A stretch of DNA of 64,000 nt from Xylanibacter ruminicola Ga6B6 (GCF_000687715.1 NZ_JHXD01000006.1:62001-126000); one strand, 5' to 3'; counted from the first letter of the stretch, positions 36,475-46,112 are shown. Notes: generated by a model not told the origin, from the sequence alone. Translations and numbers: made by a program.

Positions 36475-39219
36475 TTATTTCCTTGGTATCCACATCCAGA
36501 AGGTAGAACCATGACCTTCACCTTCTGAGTCAACACCAATCTTTCCTTCGCATCGTTCGGCGATAGCCTTACAGATACTCAATCCTAAACCTGTACCCTG
36601 TACAAAGTCGTTCAGCTTTACAAAACGTTCAAACACGGCAGCCTGCTTATCCTTGGGGATACCAGCACCCGTATCCTCGCAGTAGAAGTAGATGCCACCA
36701 TCCTGCTCGCGATAGCCCACCTTGATGTGTCCCTCGTGGGTGTACTTGATGGCGTTGGTAGTAAAGTTGGTAAGTACCTGTTGTATGCGACCCTTATCGA
36801 GCGTGGCAGGGAAGGTGTCGTATGGATTATCCTTAATGAACTGTACGCCTGCCTCATCTACACGCTGTGCCAATGTCTGACAGATGTCGTCGAATACCTT
36901 GGCAAAGTCAACCTGCTCGGGTTGGATGGCCAGTGCCTGACCCACATTCGAGGCTTCGAGGATATCGTTGATGAGTCGCATCAGCATGTCGCAGTTGTTG
37001 CGGATAATGCGGATAAACTCCATACGCTCGCTATGTTCCTCAACCACAGGCAACAGATCGCTGAATCCCACAATGGCATTCAGAGGCGTACGTATCTCAT
37101 GGGTCATATTAGCCAGGAAGGCGGCCTTCATCTTACCTGATTCCTCAGCGCGCAGAGTCTCGTCCTTCAGCTTCTGCTGAGCTTCCATCAGGGTGTCGAT
37201 GTTACGAGCCACACCAAAATACTGATATACCTTTCCATTCTCATCGAAACTGGGAATACCGCTGATGGCATACCATACAGGATTAGGGTTGATAACGGTG
37301 TGCTTGAAGTGGATGGTCTGGTTGTATGGCTTAGCCAGAGCAATGGTTGCCATTGCATCCTTGAGCGCAGTTGCACTAAACTCATCAGTAACGCCACCAT
37401 AGAATTCATCCAAAGTCTTGGTGTAGTCGGTTTTGCGACCACTATAGCTGAAGTGGATGAGTCCCTCTTTCAAGTCGAATGTCCAAACAAACATCTTACA
37501 GGTTTCAAGCAGATAACCCAGTTGGTTCTCGTAGGTCTTGATATCTTCGGTGGCTTTACGAATCTCGGTATCGTGCCTATGCTGTTCCAGATATAGGTGT
37601 CGTTCGGCAGTCATATCGCGGGCCGTTACCACGTAGAACTGCATCTCGCCATTCTCATCGAATGTTGGGCGTACCTTAATCTCGATATACTTGTAGATGC
37701 CAATCTCGGGATAGAACATGCGCTGACAAACGTGGAAGTTCTCTTTGTCGCCTTTGTGGTACAGACCTTTTACCAGGGGAACTTCGAACAGGTTCATCTG
37801 GCGGAAGAACTCCTCGCCATCCTTGTCAAACTCGCAGAGGTCGGCCATACGACGGTTCACGTCAATCAGTTTACCATCCTTGTCATAGAACGACATGGCT
37901 ATCAAGCCATATTCGAACATGTTCTGGTATTTGCTGGCTATCTCTTCGTTCATGCGCTCCTCTTGTACCTCGTTGGTGTAATCCCTGAACGAGGTAATGA
38001 TGTAACGTGGCTTGTCTTCGTCGTATTCTACTACGGCATGTCCCTCAATCCAATGCCAGTCGGGCTTTTCTATCGTTCCTCTGTTATAACGACGCTTCAG
38101 ATAGCCCAGATCCTTATGACCTTGACTCATCAAGCGCATGGCTTCGCTGAATTTACCCTTCTCTTCTTCGGGGAGGCGTTCCATAAACACGGCGTGACTC
38201 ATACCTTCTTCGGGTAGCATATCGCCATATCTGTTTTTCAACCATTGTGTCTGGATGTCGAACTCTATCACATAGTATTTACCTGAACTCAGTGCTTTCT
38301 GCATCATCTCGTTCAGGTCAACCGATTTCTCAACAGCCTTTCGAACGCGGGTACGCATCATCTGACTGAACAGCAGGAAGATGATGGCTGCTGCGATGAT
38401 GCCAACCAGCAGAATGAGTGCCATGGGCGAGGCATCGTTGTGTACATTCTCGGGATGGAACCACCTGTCGTATATCCTCTCGACATCGCCCGATTGCTCC
38501 ATACGTGCAAATGTGTCGTCGATAGCATGAATCAGCTCCTTATCGTAGCCGATGATACGCAACTCGCCAGCAGGGATATCGGTCTCGTCAAACTCAATGC
38601 CATCAATGTTCAGCTCCTTAACCTTCATCATCAGTGGCTGTTCGCCCCACATGTAGTACTTGTACTTGCCACTTCGGATACCCATCAGGGCCTCGCGGGG
38701 TGAATGGTACTCAACCTTAAAGGCCTTGCTTCTCTGTTCATTTATCTTCAAGTCTACATAGTCGTTTTTCTTCACTGTCAGTGTATCGTCCTTAGTAAGC
38801 TGACTGATGCGTCGGAGTGGACGGGTACCCTTCAGTCGTACAGCCCTTACATTATAATAGGTAATCATGTTCTGGGTGTACTCGAATGGGGGACGGTCGT
38901 ATTTAAACTTCAGACAGTGGATAAGGTCGGCCTCGTGCCTGTCGAAAGTCTCTGTACACTGGTACCACTCTTTCATGATGAACTTGTGCGGAATACCCAG
39001 TTTGTCTAATATCAAGTTCAATACCTCAACATTGTAGCCATCAGGTTCACCCATGTCGTTTCTGAACTCATAAGGCGGGAACTCCCAGTCGCTCACAATA
39101 ATCAGCGGTTTTTCGGTGGTGTATTCACGTATATATTTGGCCGCAGCTTGCTGTACGTGGCACAAGGCAAGCAAACTGGTAATAGCAAGTATGAATATCT
39201 TTTTTGTCATGATCATCAA
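36475..39219 (-). CDS. sensor histidine kinase A with periplasmic solute-binding domain
   Basis: This 914-residue membrane kinase is last in the four-gene operon (9 bp after kinase B). Order of parts: signal/anchor helix (about 6-27), periplasmic SBP_bac_3-like domain (about 35-255, with IIVSDWEFPPYEF and EPDGYNVEVLNLILDKLGIPH), membrane helix (about 266-286), PAS-like regions (about 310-410, 430-570, 590-680), HisKA with phosphoacceptor His707 in NMTHEIRTPLNAIVGFSDLL, and a complete HATPase_c (NAIKYT N-box, CEDTGAGI, GTGLGLSICK). No receiver or DNA-binding domain is fused. The ligand would be a small periplasmic solute; its nature is unknown. C-terminal half is strongly similar to kinase A' (42003-43985). 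Confidence 0.93.
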   Translation of the reverse strand: MMIMTKKIFILAITSLLALCHVQQAAAKYIREYTTEKPLIIVSDWEFPPYEFRNDMGEPDGYNVEVLNLILDKLGIPHKFIMKEWYQCTETFDRHEADLIHCLKFKYDRPPFEYTQNMITYYNVRAVRLKGTRPLRRISQLTKDDTLTVKKNDYVDLKINEQRSKAFKVEYHSPREALMGIRSGKYKYYMWGEQPLMMKVKELNIDGIEFDETDIPAGELRIIGYDKELIHAIDDTFARMEQSGDVERIYDRWFHPENVHNDASPMALILLVGIIAAAIIFLLFSQMMRTRVRKAVEKSVDLNEMMQKALSSGKYYVIEFDIQTQWLKNRYGDMLPEEGMSHAVFMERLPEEEKGKFSEAMRLMSQGHKDLGYLKRRYNRGTIEKPDWHWIEGHAVVEYDEDKPRYIITSFRDYTNEVQEERMNEEIASKYQNMFEYGLIAMSFYDKDGKLIDVNRRMADLCEFDKDGEEFFRQMNLFEVPLVKGLYHKGDKENFHVCQRMFYPEIGIYKYIEIKVRPTFDENGEMQFYVVTARDMTAERHLYLEQHRHDTEIRKATEDIKTYENQLGYLLETCKMFVWTFDLKEGLIHFSYSGRKTDYTKTLDEFYGGVTDEFSATALKDAMATIALAKPYNQTIHFKHTVINPNPVWYAISGIPSFDENGKVYQYFGVARNIDTLMEAQQKLKDETLRAEESGKMKAAFLANMTHEIRTPLNAIVGFSDLLPVVEEHSERMEFIRIIRNNCDMLMRLINDILEASNVGQALAIQPEQVDFAKVFDDICQTLAQRVDEAGVQFIKDNPYDTFPATLDKGRIQQVLTNFTTNAIKYTHEGHIKVGYREQDGGIYFYCEDTGAGIPKDKQAAVFERFVKLNDFVQGTGLGLSICKAIAERCEGKIGVDSEGEGHGSTFWMWIPRK

Positions 39220-39228
39220 GTTTCGGAT

Positions 39229-42006
39229 TTAACAACGTTCCATTTCTATCAGCTTACAAGGTATCGAGAACCATACCATGGTGCCCTTGCCTTCGGTAGA
39301 TTTAAGCTCTATCTGTCCGCCCATATACTCTACCAACTCATGGCAGATACTGAGACCAAGGCCTGCGCCATTGTTGGCACCAGTTACAAATCGGTCGAAA
39401 ATGTGTTCGATGTCCTCTTGCTTAATGCCACATCCGGTATCTTCTACCGATACAATCAGTCGGTCGGCAATAAACTCGTAGCGTGCCAATACCGAGCCCG
39501 AGGTGGTATGTTGTATGGCGTTGGTAAGTATCTTGTTAAGAATCATCGATACATTGGGTTCGTCAATCTCTACTATTAGACGTTTAAACGGATTCTGTGC
39601 CGTATATTCTACGCCGGGCTTCCTGTGGTTGTCCCATACAGATGAACAGCGTCCCTCGAAAATGCTGGCCAGGTCGATGGGCTGGGGCGAGATGGTGATC
39701 ATGCCGGCATCTAGTCGCGACAGGAACAGAATGTCGTTGATCAGTTTGAGCAGCGAGGCCGAGTTCTCCTTAATCTCATTGATAAATACAGCCTCGTCTT
39801 CAGGCGAGTGATCCATCTGAAACAGCTCGGAGAATCCTACAACTGTATTCAATGGCGTACGTATTTCGTGGCTCATGTTGTGCAGGAAGGCGTTCTTTAC
39901 CGTCTCTACCTCCTGAGCACGAACCGACTCCAATGCCAATTTCTCCTCTACGGCCTTGATGTCGCTGATGTCACGAATCAGTCCGAAGTATTCCACTATC
40001 TGTCCATCCTTGTAGGTGGGCACAAAGTTAAACTGCAGGTGCAGAGTAACGTGGTCCTTGCGTCTGATGCAAGTCTTGATTTCTGCTCGCAGACTGCCAG
40101 GTTGCTTGTTATCCATCTTGTTCAGTATGCGTAGTGCCTGTTTCTCCGATGATGGAGCGATGAATGCCAATGCTCTGGTTTGGGTTAGCGAGTATTTCTC
40201 GTGGTTAATCTCGCTGAACACGGTTAACGTATGCGTGTCGAGGTGATACTTGGCCAGACTGATACCTCCTACTGCCAGCACATAGTCGATGTTACGCACA
40301 TAGTTGGTAACCTCGTCCTGAATCTCTTGCAGTTCGTTGGTGTTCTCCTGTAGTTGTCGGTACGAGTGGGCTACCTCGGTAACATTACGTCCAGAACCGA
40401 AGAAACCGATACGCTTACCATCCTTATCGCGGATAGGCATTACCTGCAACTCGTAGTATAGCTTGTCGCGTTTCAACAGATTGTTCAGTGTACGCCCATC
40501 GTCAGGTCCGTAAAATATCTGTGTGGCATAGAAGATTTCTAAGTCGTCGAGATCCAAATCTTCTATACCCAGCACATCGGATAGCGTGATGTGCTGTTTT
40601 TTGATTGTTTCTATGTCAACTCCTACTACAGCAAGTGATTTGGAGTTCATATCGGTGATATAACCATCGGCATCATAGTACACCATATCAACCATGGCCG
40701 AGTTAAACAGCGACTGATAACGCAGCATCGACTCCTTAATGAGCTGTTGGCGCATGCGCTCCTGGGTGGTATCGGTCTTCGAACAGATAATAACTGATGG
40801 CTTCTTGTGTTTGTCGCGTCGCAATACCGACAGGGTAGCCGTGTAGTTGTTGCTATGAATCAGGTCGTTCTCGTATTCCTTGAGCTGCAAGGTAAAGGTA
40901 GGAACTTTCTCCTCGATAACCAGGCGCAAGGCTTCGGTAAGTTGCGTAAAGTCGTTAGGGTCGAATCGGTGTGAGAATTCCAGCAGTGAATAGTTGCGCT
41001 CGGGGTAGCCGGCCGAATCCATCATCACAAAGAACTGTGAGGCAACATCGTAAGTACAGAACTTTACGTTACTGGTACGCATTACCAACGACAGACGTTC
41101 ATTTTCCTTCAAGATTTTCTTTGTTATCTGGTGTTCGCGAATCTTGAAGAAGGCGTAGTACATGATAACGGCCAAAGCCAGAATGGCAAAGAACTTGATC
41201 CAATCCCAGATCCATGATGGGATACCCGATTCCTGGCGCTCTGGGTAGAACCACTTGTTCTGGATAGCTGTCAACTGGTCGTTGGCGCGCAGTTTCGAGT
41301 AAACGCTATCCAGTTGCGCCAGCAGGTGATGGTCGTTGGCAAAGAACTTATACTCGCCATAGGGAAAGTCGAAAGGTGTGAGCTCCAGGTTATCGGTATG
41401 GTATTTCATCATCAGCCACTTCAGCGACACAGAGTTCCAAAGTATCACACCTTTATTTTCAGAACTTACTGTCTGTATGGCCTCTTTCATGTCGTCGAAT
41501 GGGATGATTTCCTTGGCCCATCCGTTATCAATCAGTTTATGGTGACTGAAACTGCCCTCATGCACAATGATAGAGTAGTCGGTAAGGTCTTTTCCTGCCT
41601 TGGCATGGATAGCCTGACTTTTAGGAGTTACCAGACTATGGGTGAATATCTGCACAATGGTTTTGCCGTAGGATGAGTTGTTGCGGGCAAAGTCGGCATC
41701 CATTCTCAGCATCAGGTCCGACTTATGGTCTTTCAGGTCTTTTTGGGCTTCCAGAGTTGGACGTAGTCTGATAACATATGGAATGTCGAGTTCTTTGAAA
41801 ATCATCTTCAAAAGGTCGATATTATAGCCGTCAGGTTCGCCGTTCTCGTTCAGGAATACATAGGGCCACAGGTCCCAGGCATCCTCATACACCAACGGTC
41901 GCTGATCATTGTAAACAATGATGCTGTCTTTCTGAGCGTATGCGGTGCCAAATGACAGGTGGCAGGCTAAAAGTAGTACAAATATTCTAAATCTATTCAT
42001 AATCAT
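39229..42006 (-). CDS. sensor histidine kinase B with periplasmic solute-binding domain
   Basis: The 925-residue kinase starts at an ATG that overlaps the stop of the upstream kinase A' (ATGA), so its start is secure. Parts: signal/anchor (about 6-25), SBP_bac_3-like domain (about 30-255, with EPDGYNIDLLKMIFKELDIPY), membrane helix (about 268-288), PAS-like domains, HisKA with His713 in NMSHEIRTPLNTVVGFSELF, and intact HATPase_c (TNAIQHT, VEDTGCGI, GAGLGLSICH). It is the paralogue of kinase B' (43987-46023): both share the linker REHQITKK-type sequence after the helix and a characteristic NEIKEN-type stretch after the H-box. No receiver domain. Confidence 0.93.
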   Translation of the reverse strand: MIMNRFRIFVLLLACHLSFGTAYAQKDSIIVYNDQRPLVYEDAWDLWPYVFLNENGEPDGYNIDLLKMIFKELDIPYVIRLRPTLEAQKDLKDHKSDLMLRMDADFARNNSSYGKTIVQIFTHSLVTPKSQAIHAKAGKDLTDYSIIVHEGSFSHHKLIDNGWAKEIIPFDDMKEAIQTVSSENKGVILWNSVSLKWLMMKYHTDNLELTPFDFPYGEYKFFANDHHLLAQLDSVYSKLRANDQLTAIQNKWFYPERQESGIPSWIWDWIKFFAILALAVIMYYAFFKIREHQITKKILKENERLSLVMRTSNVKFCTYDVASQFFVMMDSAGYPERNYSLLEFSHRFDPNDFTQLTEALRLVIEEKVPTFTLQLKEYENDLIHSNNYTATLSVLRRDKHKKPSVIICSKTDTTQERMRQQLIKESMLRYQSLFNSAMVDMVYYDADGYITDMNSKSLAVVGVDIETIKKQHITLSDVLGIEDLDLDDLEIFYATQIFYGPDDGRTLNNLLKRDKLYYELQVMPIRDKDGKRIGFFGSGRNVTEVAHSYRQLQENTNELQEIQDEVTNYVRNIDYVLAVGGISLAKYHLDTHTLTVFSEINHEKYSLTQTRALAFIAPSSEKQALRILNKMDNKQPGSLRAEIKTCIRRKDHVTLHLQFNFVPTYKDGQIVEYFGLIRDISDIKAVEEKLALESVRAQEVETVKNAFLHNMSHEIRTPLNTVVGFSELFQMDHSPEDEAVFINEIKENSASLLKLINDILFLSRLDAGMITISPQPIDLASIFEGRCSSVWDNHRKPGVEYTAQNPFKRLIVEIDEPNVSMILNKILTNAIQHTTSGSVLARYEFIADRLIVSVEDTGCGIKQEDIEHIFDRFVTGANNGAGLGLSICHELVEYMGGQIELKSTEGKGTMVWFSIPCKLIEMERC

Positions 42007-43985
42007 TCAGTAATTTCTTGTTTACATGGAATCCATACCCAGAAGGTAGAGCCACAATCCTTGCCTTCGGATGTAACGCCAATCTCACCACCGCTGTTGT
42101 CGGCAATAAGCTTGCAGATGCTCAGGCCCAGACCTGTGCCCTGTACAAAATCATTCAGCTTTACAAAGCGGTCGAACACTTTTCCCTGGTGCTCCTTGGG
42201 TATGCCTGCGCCGGTATCTTCGCAGTAGATGTACAAGCCTTCCTTGTCCTGTCGCTTCTGCTGCTCATAACCAATCTTTATATGTCCCTGTTGGGTATAT
42301 TTGATGGCGTTGGTAACAAAGTTGGTTACTATCTGTTGGGTACGTCCGCCATCAATGGTTGTGATATAGGTGGGGTAGGGACTCTCTACCAGGAATTCTA
42401 TCTTGGGGTTCTTGATGCGCTGTGCCAACGAGGTGGCTACGCTGTTAAAGCACTTGGCAAAGTCGGTTCTGGTGGGCTTGACGATGATGTCGCCACTCTC
42501 TAACGATGAGAGTGCCAGAATATCGTTTACCAGACGTAACAGCATGTCGCAGTTGTTGGATATTACTTGTATGATACCCTCTCGCTCTTCGGGTGTGCTC
42601 ATGGTTGCCAATACATCCGAGAAACCTACGATGGCATTCAGTGGGGTGCGTATCTCATGACTCATGCTGGCCAGGAAGGTACTCTTGCGCATTCCCGACT
42701 GATTGGCGCGTTCGGTTTCTTCCTTCAACTGCTCCTGCTTGTTAATCAAGGCGGTAACATCTCTTATCACACCATAGGTACCCGTCTGCTTGCCGTTCTC
42801 ATCATAGTATGGAATGCTATCGATAAAGGTCCACTCCAGTTCATCGCTGTCGTGGAACAACGGATGCATATGGGTCAAGGTCGACTTAGGCTCGTTAAAG
42901 AACTCGTAGGGATGGCGTAATCCTTCGGCAAACGGATCGTCGATAAAGTGGGTAATGAGTTCGTCGAAACCCATTTTGCTTTCTATCACGCTCATCTCGC
43001 GATATAAGGTTACCTCGCGTTTCTCGAACGAGGTGCGGAAAAAGTGCATGTCAACATTCTCCATCAGGTATTTCAACTCTGTCTCGTACTGCTCGATGGC
43101 CTGGTTGGTACGTTGCAGCGATGCTTCGTTCTCCTTGTCCTGTTGGTATAGCTTGCGTTCCTGGGTAACATCTCGCATATACAGTGTGAAGAACTCCAAT
43201 TGGTGGTCTTCATTGAGAATGGGGTGTATCCTGATTTCTGAATAACAGTTCACGCCACGCTCATACATCACTGTCTTGGTGCAGAAGTAGAGGTCGTCGG
43301 TAAGATTCTTCCGTAGGATATAACGGAAGGTTGGCAACTCAAACAAACTGTAGCGATGATAGAATGGGTCGTCTTCCGACTTAAACTTCAGTATCTCGCG
43401 CAACTTCTGGTTGGCTGTCAGCAGATGACCATCCTTGTCGTAGAAGGCTTGACCAACGATACTCTGCTCAAACAGTTTGCGGTAGCGGTCGGTTAGTTCG
43501 CGCTCTTCTTTCTCGGTCAGTATCTGTTCGGTCTTGTCGTTCAGCGTACAGTAAAAGTTGATGGGCGTTTTCTTGTCAGTCTGGTCGTATTCCACTACAC
43601 CCACATCGTGTATATAGCGCCAGTCGTTTTCGTGCTTATCCAGACTTCTGTCCCATCTGAAAATACATTCCGACGATTCGGCTCCTTTTACCAGTCGGAT
43701 CATGAATTCGGCGTAGAGATGGCGGTCGTCGGGATGTATGTATTCCAGACTCTGTTCGTAAGTCATGCCGTTGGCTGGCAGGAAATCGCCATACAGGTTA
43801 TAGGCCAGGTGGTTTTGCAGATTCAATCGGAGCACGTAGTTGTTATCGTTCAGCGTGCGTTGCATGATGGTAGCCATATCTTTGGCTCTCCAGGTATTCT
43901 TTCGAATGCTGTAGAGTGTAATGCGGTTCAATATCACACCAATGATAATCACCACCAGGGTTAATATAACTATCAGTATCTGCAT
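42003..43985 (-). CDS. sensor histidine kinase A', no periplasmic sensor
   Basis: The 660-residue kinase has one N-terminal membrane helix (about 3-22) and no periplasmic domain. It then has three PAS-like regions, the first with YGDFLPANGMTYEQSLEYIHPDD, paralleling YGDMLPEEGMSHAVFMERLPEE of kinase A, and QAFYDKDGHLLTANQKLREIL. HisKA carries His443 in SMSHEIRTPLNAIVGFSDVL and HATPase_c is intact (NAIKYT, CEDTGAGI, KLNDFVQGTGLGLSICK, the last almost identical to kinase A). It is separated by 1 bp from kinase B' and overlaps kinase B by 4 bp. It could only sense cytoplasmic or membrane signals unless it pairs with a neighbour. Confidence 0.92.
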   Translation of the reverse strand: MQILIVILTLVVIIIGVILNRITLYSIRKNTWRAKDMATIMQRTLNDNNYVLRLNLQNHLAYNLYGDFLPANGMTYEQSLEYIHPDDRHLYAEFMIRLVKGAESSECIFRWDRSLDKHENDWRYIHDVGVVEYDQTDKKTPINFYCTLNDKTEQILTEKEERELTDRYRKLFEQSIVGQAFYDKDGHLLTANQKLREILKFKSEDDPFYHRYSLFELPTFRYILRKNLTDDLYFCTKTVMYERGVNCYSEIRIHPILNEDHQLEFFTLYMRDVTQERKLYQQDKENEASLQRTNQAIEQYETELKYLMENVDMHFFRTSFEKREVTLYREMSVIESKMGFDELITHFIDDPFAEGLRHPYEFFNEPKSTLTHMHPLFHDSDELEWTFIDSIPYYDENGKQTGTYGVIRDVTALINKQEQLKEETERANQSGMRKSTFLASMSHEIRTPLNAIVGFSDVLATMSTPEEREGIIQVISNNCDMLLRLVNDILALSSLESGDIIVKPTRTDFAKCFNSVATSLAQRIKNPKIEFLVESPYPTYITTIDGGRTQQIVTNFVTNAIKYTQQGHIKIGYEQQKRQDKEGLYIYCEDTGAGIPKEHQGKVFDRFVKLNDFVQGTGLGLSICKLIADNSGGEIGVTSEGKDCGSTFWVWIPCKQEITE

Positions 43986-43986
43986 A

Positions 43987-46023
43987 CTATATCACAATTT
44001 TTCTTTCAAAGTCAATCATCTCGCAAGGCAGGGCGATAAAGAACGAACTACCCTTGTCGGGTTCCGACAGCACGTCGATGGTGCCGCCCATCTGTTCTAT
44101 CATCTCTTTCACGATAGGCAGATCCAATCCTGTGCCAATGCGTTTGTTCTTGCCATCGCTCACAAAGCGGTCGAACATCTTGGTGGCATCTTCCAGATCC
44201 ATACCGCCATCAGTACTGTCAACAATCACAATCAGCTCGTCGTGCAGGTATTCGTATCTTGATTTAATGAGTCCCTCGTTGCTGCTCAAACCTACATAGT
44301 TGCACAACTTCTCGATGGCGATGCCCAAGTTGTGCTTATCAATTTTTACACGAAGCGATATATATGAGTTGTTGATAATCTTTCTAGCATCATTGCTTGT
44401 CTCGCTCCAACCATGCTGGCACCAACTGTCGAATAATGTGGCAAAATCGTGTACCTCGTAGTTGTATTCTATCATGTGGGCATCCAAGCGTGATATGAAT
44501 AGGATATCGTTGATCAGGTTCAGCAGCACATCTGTGTTCTTCTTGATTTCGTTGGCAAATATCGGTTCGTCTTCCAAGCTGTGTTCTGTCTTAAATAGGT
44601 CGGCAAAACCAATCACTGCGTGTAAGGGCACTCGCAGCTCATAGCTCATGTTCAGCAGGAAGGCGTTCTTCAGCTGCTCCTCTTCCTGGGCTTTGGCTGT
44701 TTCTTCCTGCAGTCGCATTTCAGTGTACGACATCTCTGTGTCGTTTCGCAGCAGACCGAAGTAGTGCGTTACTATGCCGTCGTGGTTGGTGATGGGCATC
44801 AGGTTGAAGTTCAAGTAGATGTCGCGTCCCTGCTTGTCGGTCAGTTTGGTATGCAGCGTTTCTGATATCGTACCTAAACGCCGTCTGTCCATATGCAGAA
44901 TCAAGTGCTTGGCTTTGTAACGGTCGTCGCTATGTATCAGCTCCACTGCATGTAGCTGTGCTATACGTTTACCTGTTTCGCTCAAGTCGCTCAGAATTTC
45001 CAGCTCATGGGTGTCGGGGTAATAGTTTACCAAACGAGCCTCGCTAATTCTCAGCGAGTAGTTAATGTCTCTGATGTATTGCTGTATCTCTTTGGTACGC
45101 TTCTCAATCAGTCTGCTGGCTTCTTTCTGCTTGTGGGTCGATTCTACCATCTCGGTAATGTCTCTACCTGCAGCAATCACACCATAAAGCTGGTTGTCCT
45201 CATTGCGGATAGGCCCTAACATCACCTCGTAGTATATCTTGCCTTGGCGTGTTACCTCAGGTACACGCTCGTCAGTAGCCTTTGTCTGACTGATATCTGT
45301 AATCGACGATAGTTGGGTGTGTTCAATGGTGCGCACGTCCATCTCTCTGTACGATGGTATATCGGTCATCTTCATCTGGCGGTCCAGTAAGGCTTGTGGG
45401 TCTTTCACACCAAATGTCTCGCAGGCTTTATCGTTCATGTCAGCCAGATAGCCATCTGCATTGTAGTAAATCATGTCAACCAACGACGAGTTAAACACCG
45501 TGTGGTATCTTAGCATCAGTTTTCGGGTATCCTCAGCCATTTGCTGCTCCAGAGTTACGTCGCGCTGGGTACCTAAAATCTCGCTTGGAATGTCGTGGCG
45601 ATTCCTGTGCAGTACCGAGAGGGTTATCTCGTAGCATTTCACTAATCCGTCTTTGTTGGGTGCACTTTTCACGGTTAGCGTGTCCGATAGGGTATCTCTG
45701 TTCTGTATGCTTGTAATGGCTTTCTGTATCTTTTTAAAGTCATCGCGGTCGTAAAGCTGTGAAAAGTCGAAAGGTGTATAGAGTGTTTCGGTCAGATCCT
45801 GTTTCGATATAACCTTAAACATATTCTTCTTGGTATGATAGGTCCAGGCGTCGGTTTTGTTGGCATCCATAATCAGTGTCAGTTGCATATTCAGCCGCTG
45901 TACTTTTCTGGTTATTTTGCGTTCGCGGTAGTAGATGAGACGATTGTATACTACCATGCCAATAACGGATATCAAGAAAACCGTTATCAGATAAATATAT
46001 ATATGATTGCTGTATATAAGCAT
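43987..46023 (-). CDS. degenerate sensor kinase B' (predicted pseudokinase), no periplasmic sensor
   Basis: The 678-residue protein is first in the operon. It has a single N-terminal helix (about 9-26), PAS-like domains and the dimerisation/catalytic region of a histidine kinase. The H-box reads NMSYELRVPLHAVIGFADLF: the phosphoacceptor His is Tyr461 (codon TAT at 44643-44641). In the ATPase domain, G1 is VDSTDGGM (Ser603 where Asp is required, Asp605 for Gly) and G2 is GTGLDL (Asp634 for Gly). The F-box FDRFV and overall length are kept and the frame is intact, so it looks maintained rather than decaying. It probably acts as a dimer partner, scaffold or sensor rather than an active kinase. 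Confidence 0.9.
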   Translation of the reverse strand: MLIYSNHIYIYLITVFLISVIGMVVYNRLIYYRERKITRKVQRLNMQLTLIMDANKTDAWTYHTKKNMFKVISKQDLTETLYTPFDFSQLYDRDDFKKIQKAITSIQNRDTLSDTLTVKSAPNKDGLVKCYEITLSVLHRNRHDIPSEILGTQRDVTLEQQMAEDTRKLMLRYHTVFNSSLVDMIYYNADGYLADMNDKACETFGVKDPQALLDRQMKMTDIPSYREMDVRTIEHTQLSSITDISQTKATDERVPEVTRQGKIYYEVMLGPIRNEDNQLYGVIAAGRDITEMVESTHKQKEASRLIEKRTKEIQQYIRDINYSLRISEARLVNYYPDTHELEILSDLSETGKRIAQLHAVELIHSDDRYKAKHLILHMDRRRLGTISETLHTKLTDKQGRDIYLNFNLMPITNHDGIVTHYFGLLRNDTEMSYTEMRLQEETAKAQEEEQLKNAFLLNMSYELRVPLHAVIGFADLFKTEHSLEDEPIFANEIKKNTDVLLNLINDILFISRLDAHMIEYNYEVHDFATLFDSWCQHGWSETSNDARKIINNSYISLRVKIDKHNLGIAIEKLCNYVGLSSNEGLIKSRYEYLHDELIVIVDSTDGGMDLEDATKMFDRFVSDGKNKRIGTGLDLPIVKEMIEQMGGTIDVLSEPDKGSSFFIALPCEMIDFERKIVI

Positions 46024-46055
46024 AAATTGTCTGTAAGTATGGTAGTAAACACCCG

Positions 46056-46086
46056 CAAAGATAGCTGATTTTGCGCAAATAACAAA
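46056..46086 (-). promoter_or_regulatory. promoter of the four-kinase operon
   Basis: Minus-strand TTTG (46086-46083), 19-nt spacer, TATCTTTG (46063-46056), 33 bp before the first kinase. The divergent frr promoter lies 27 bp away. Confidence 0.8.
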
Positions 46087-46112
46087 ATTTTTGAACGAAA
46101 AAAACGCAATTA

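Noticed and set aside
39148-39579. Plus-strand frame opposite the junction of kinases A and B
   Set aside because: It is a shadow of the minus-strand kinase codons and has no recognisable sequence features.
36475-46023. Hybrid two-component systems (HTCS) of the polysaccharide-utilisation type
   Set aside because: None of the four proteins contains a Y_Y_Y/propeller sensor, receiver or AraC domain.
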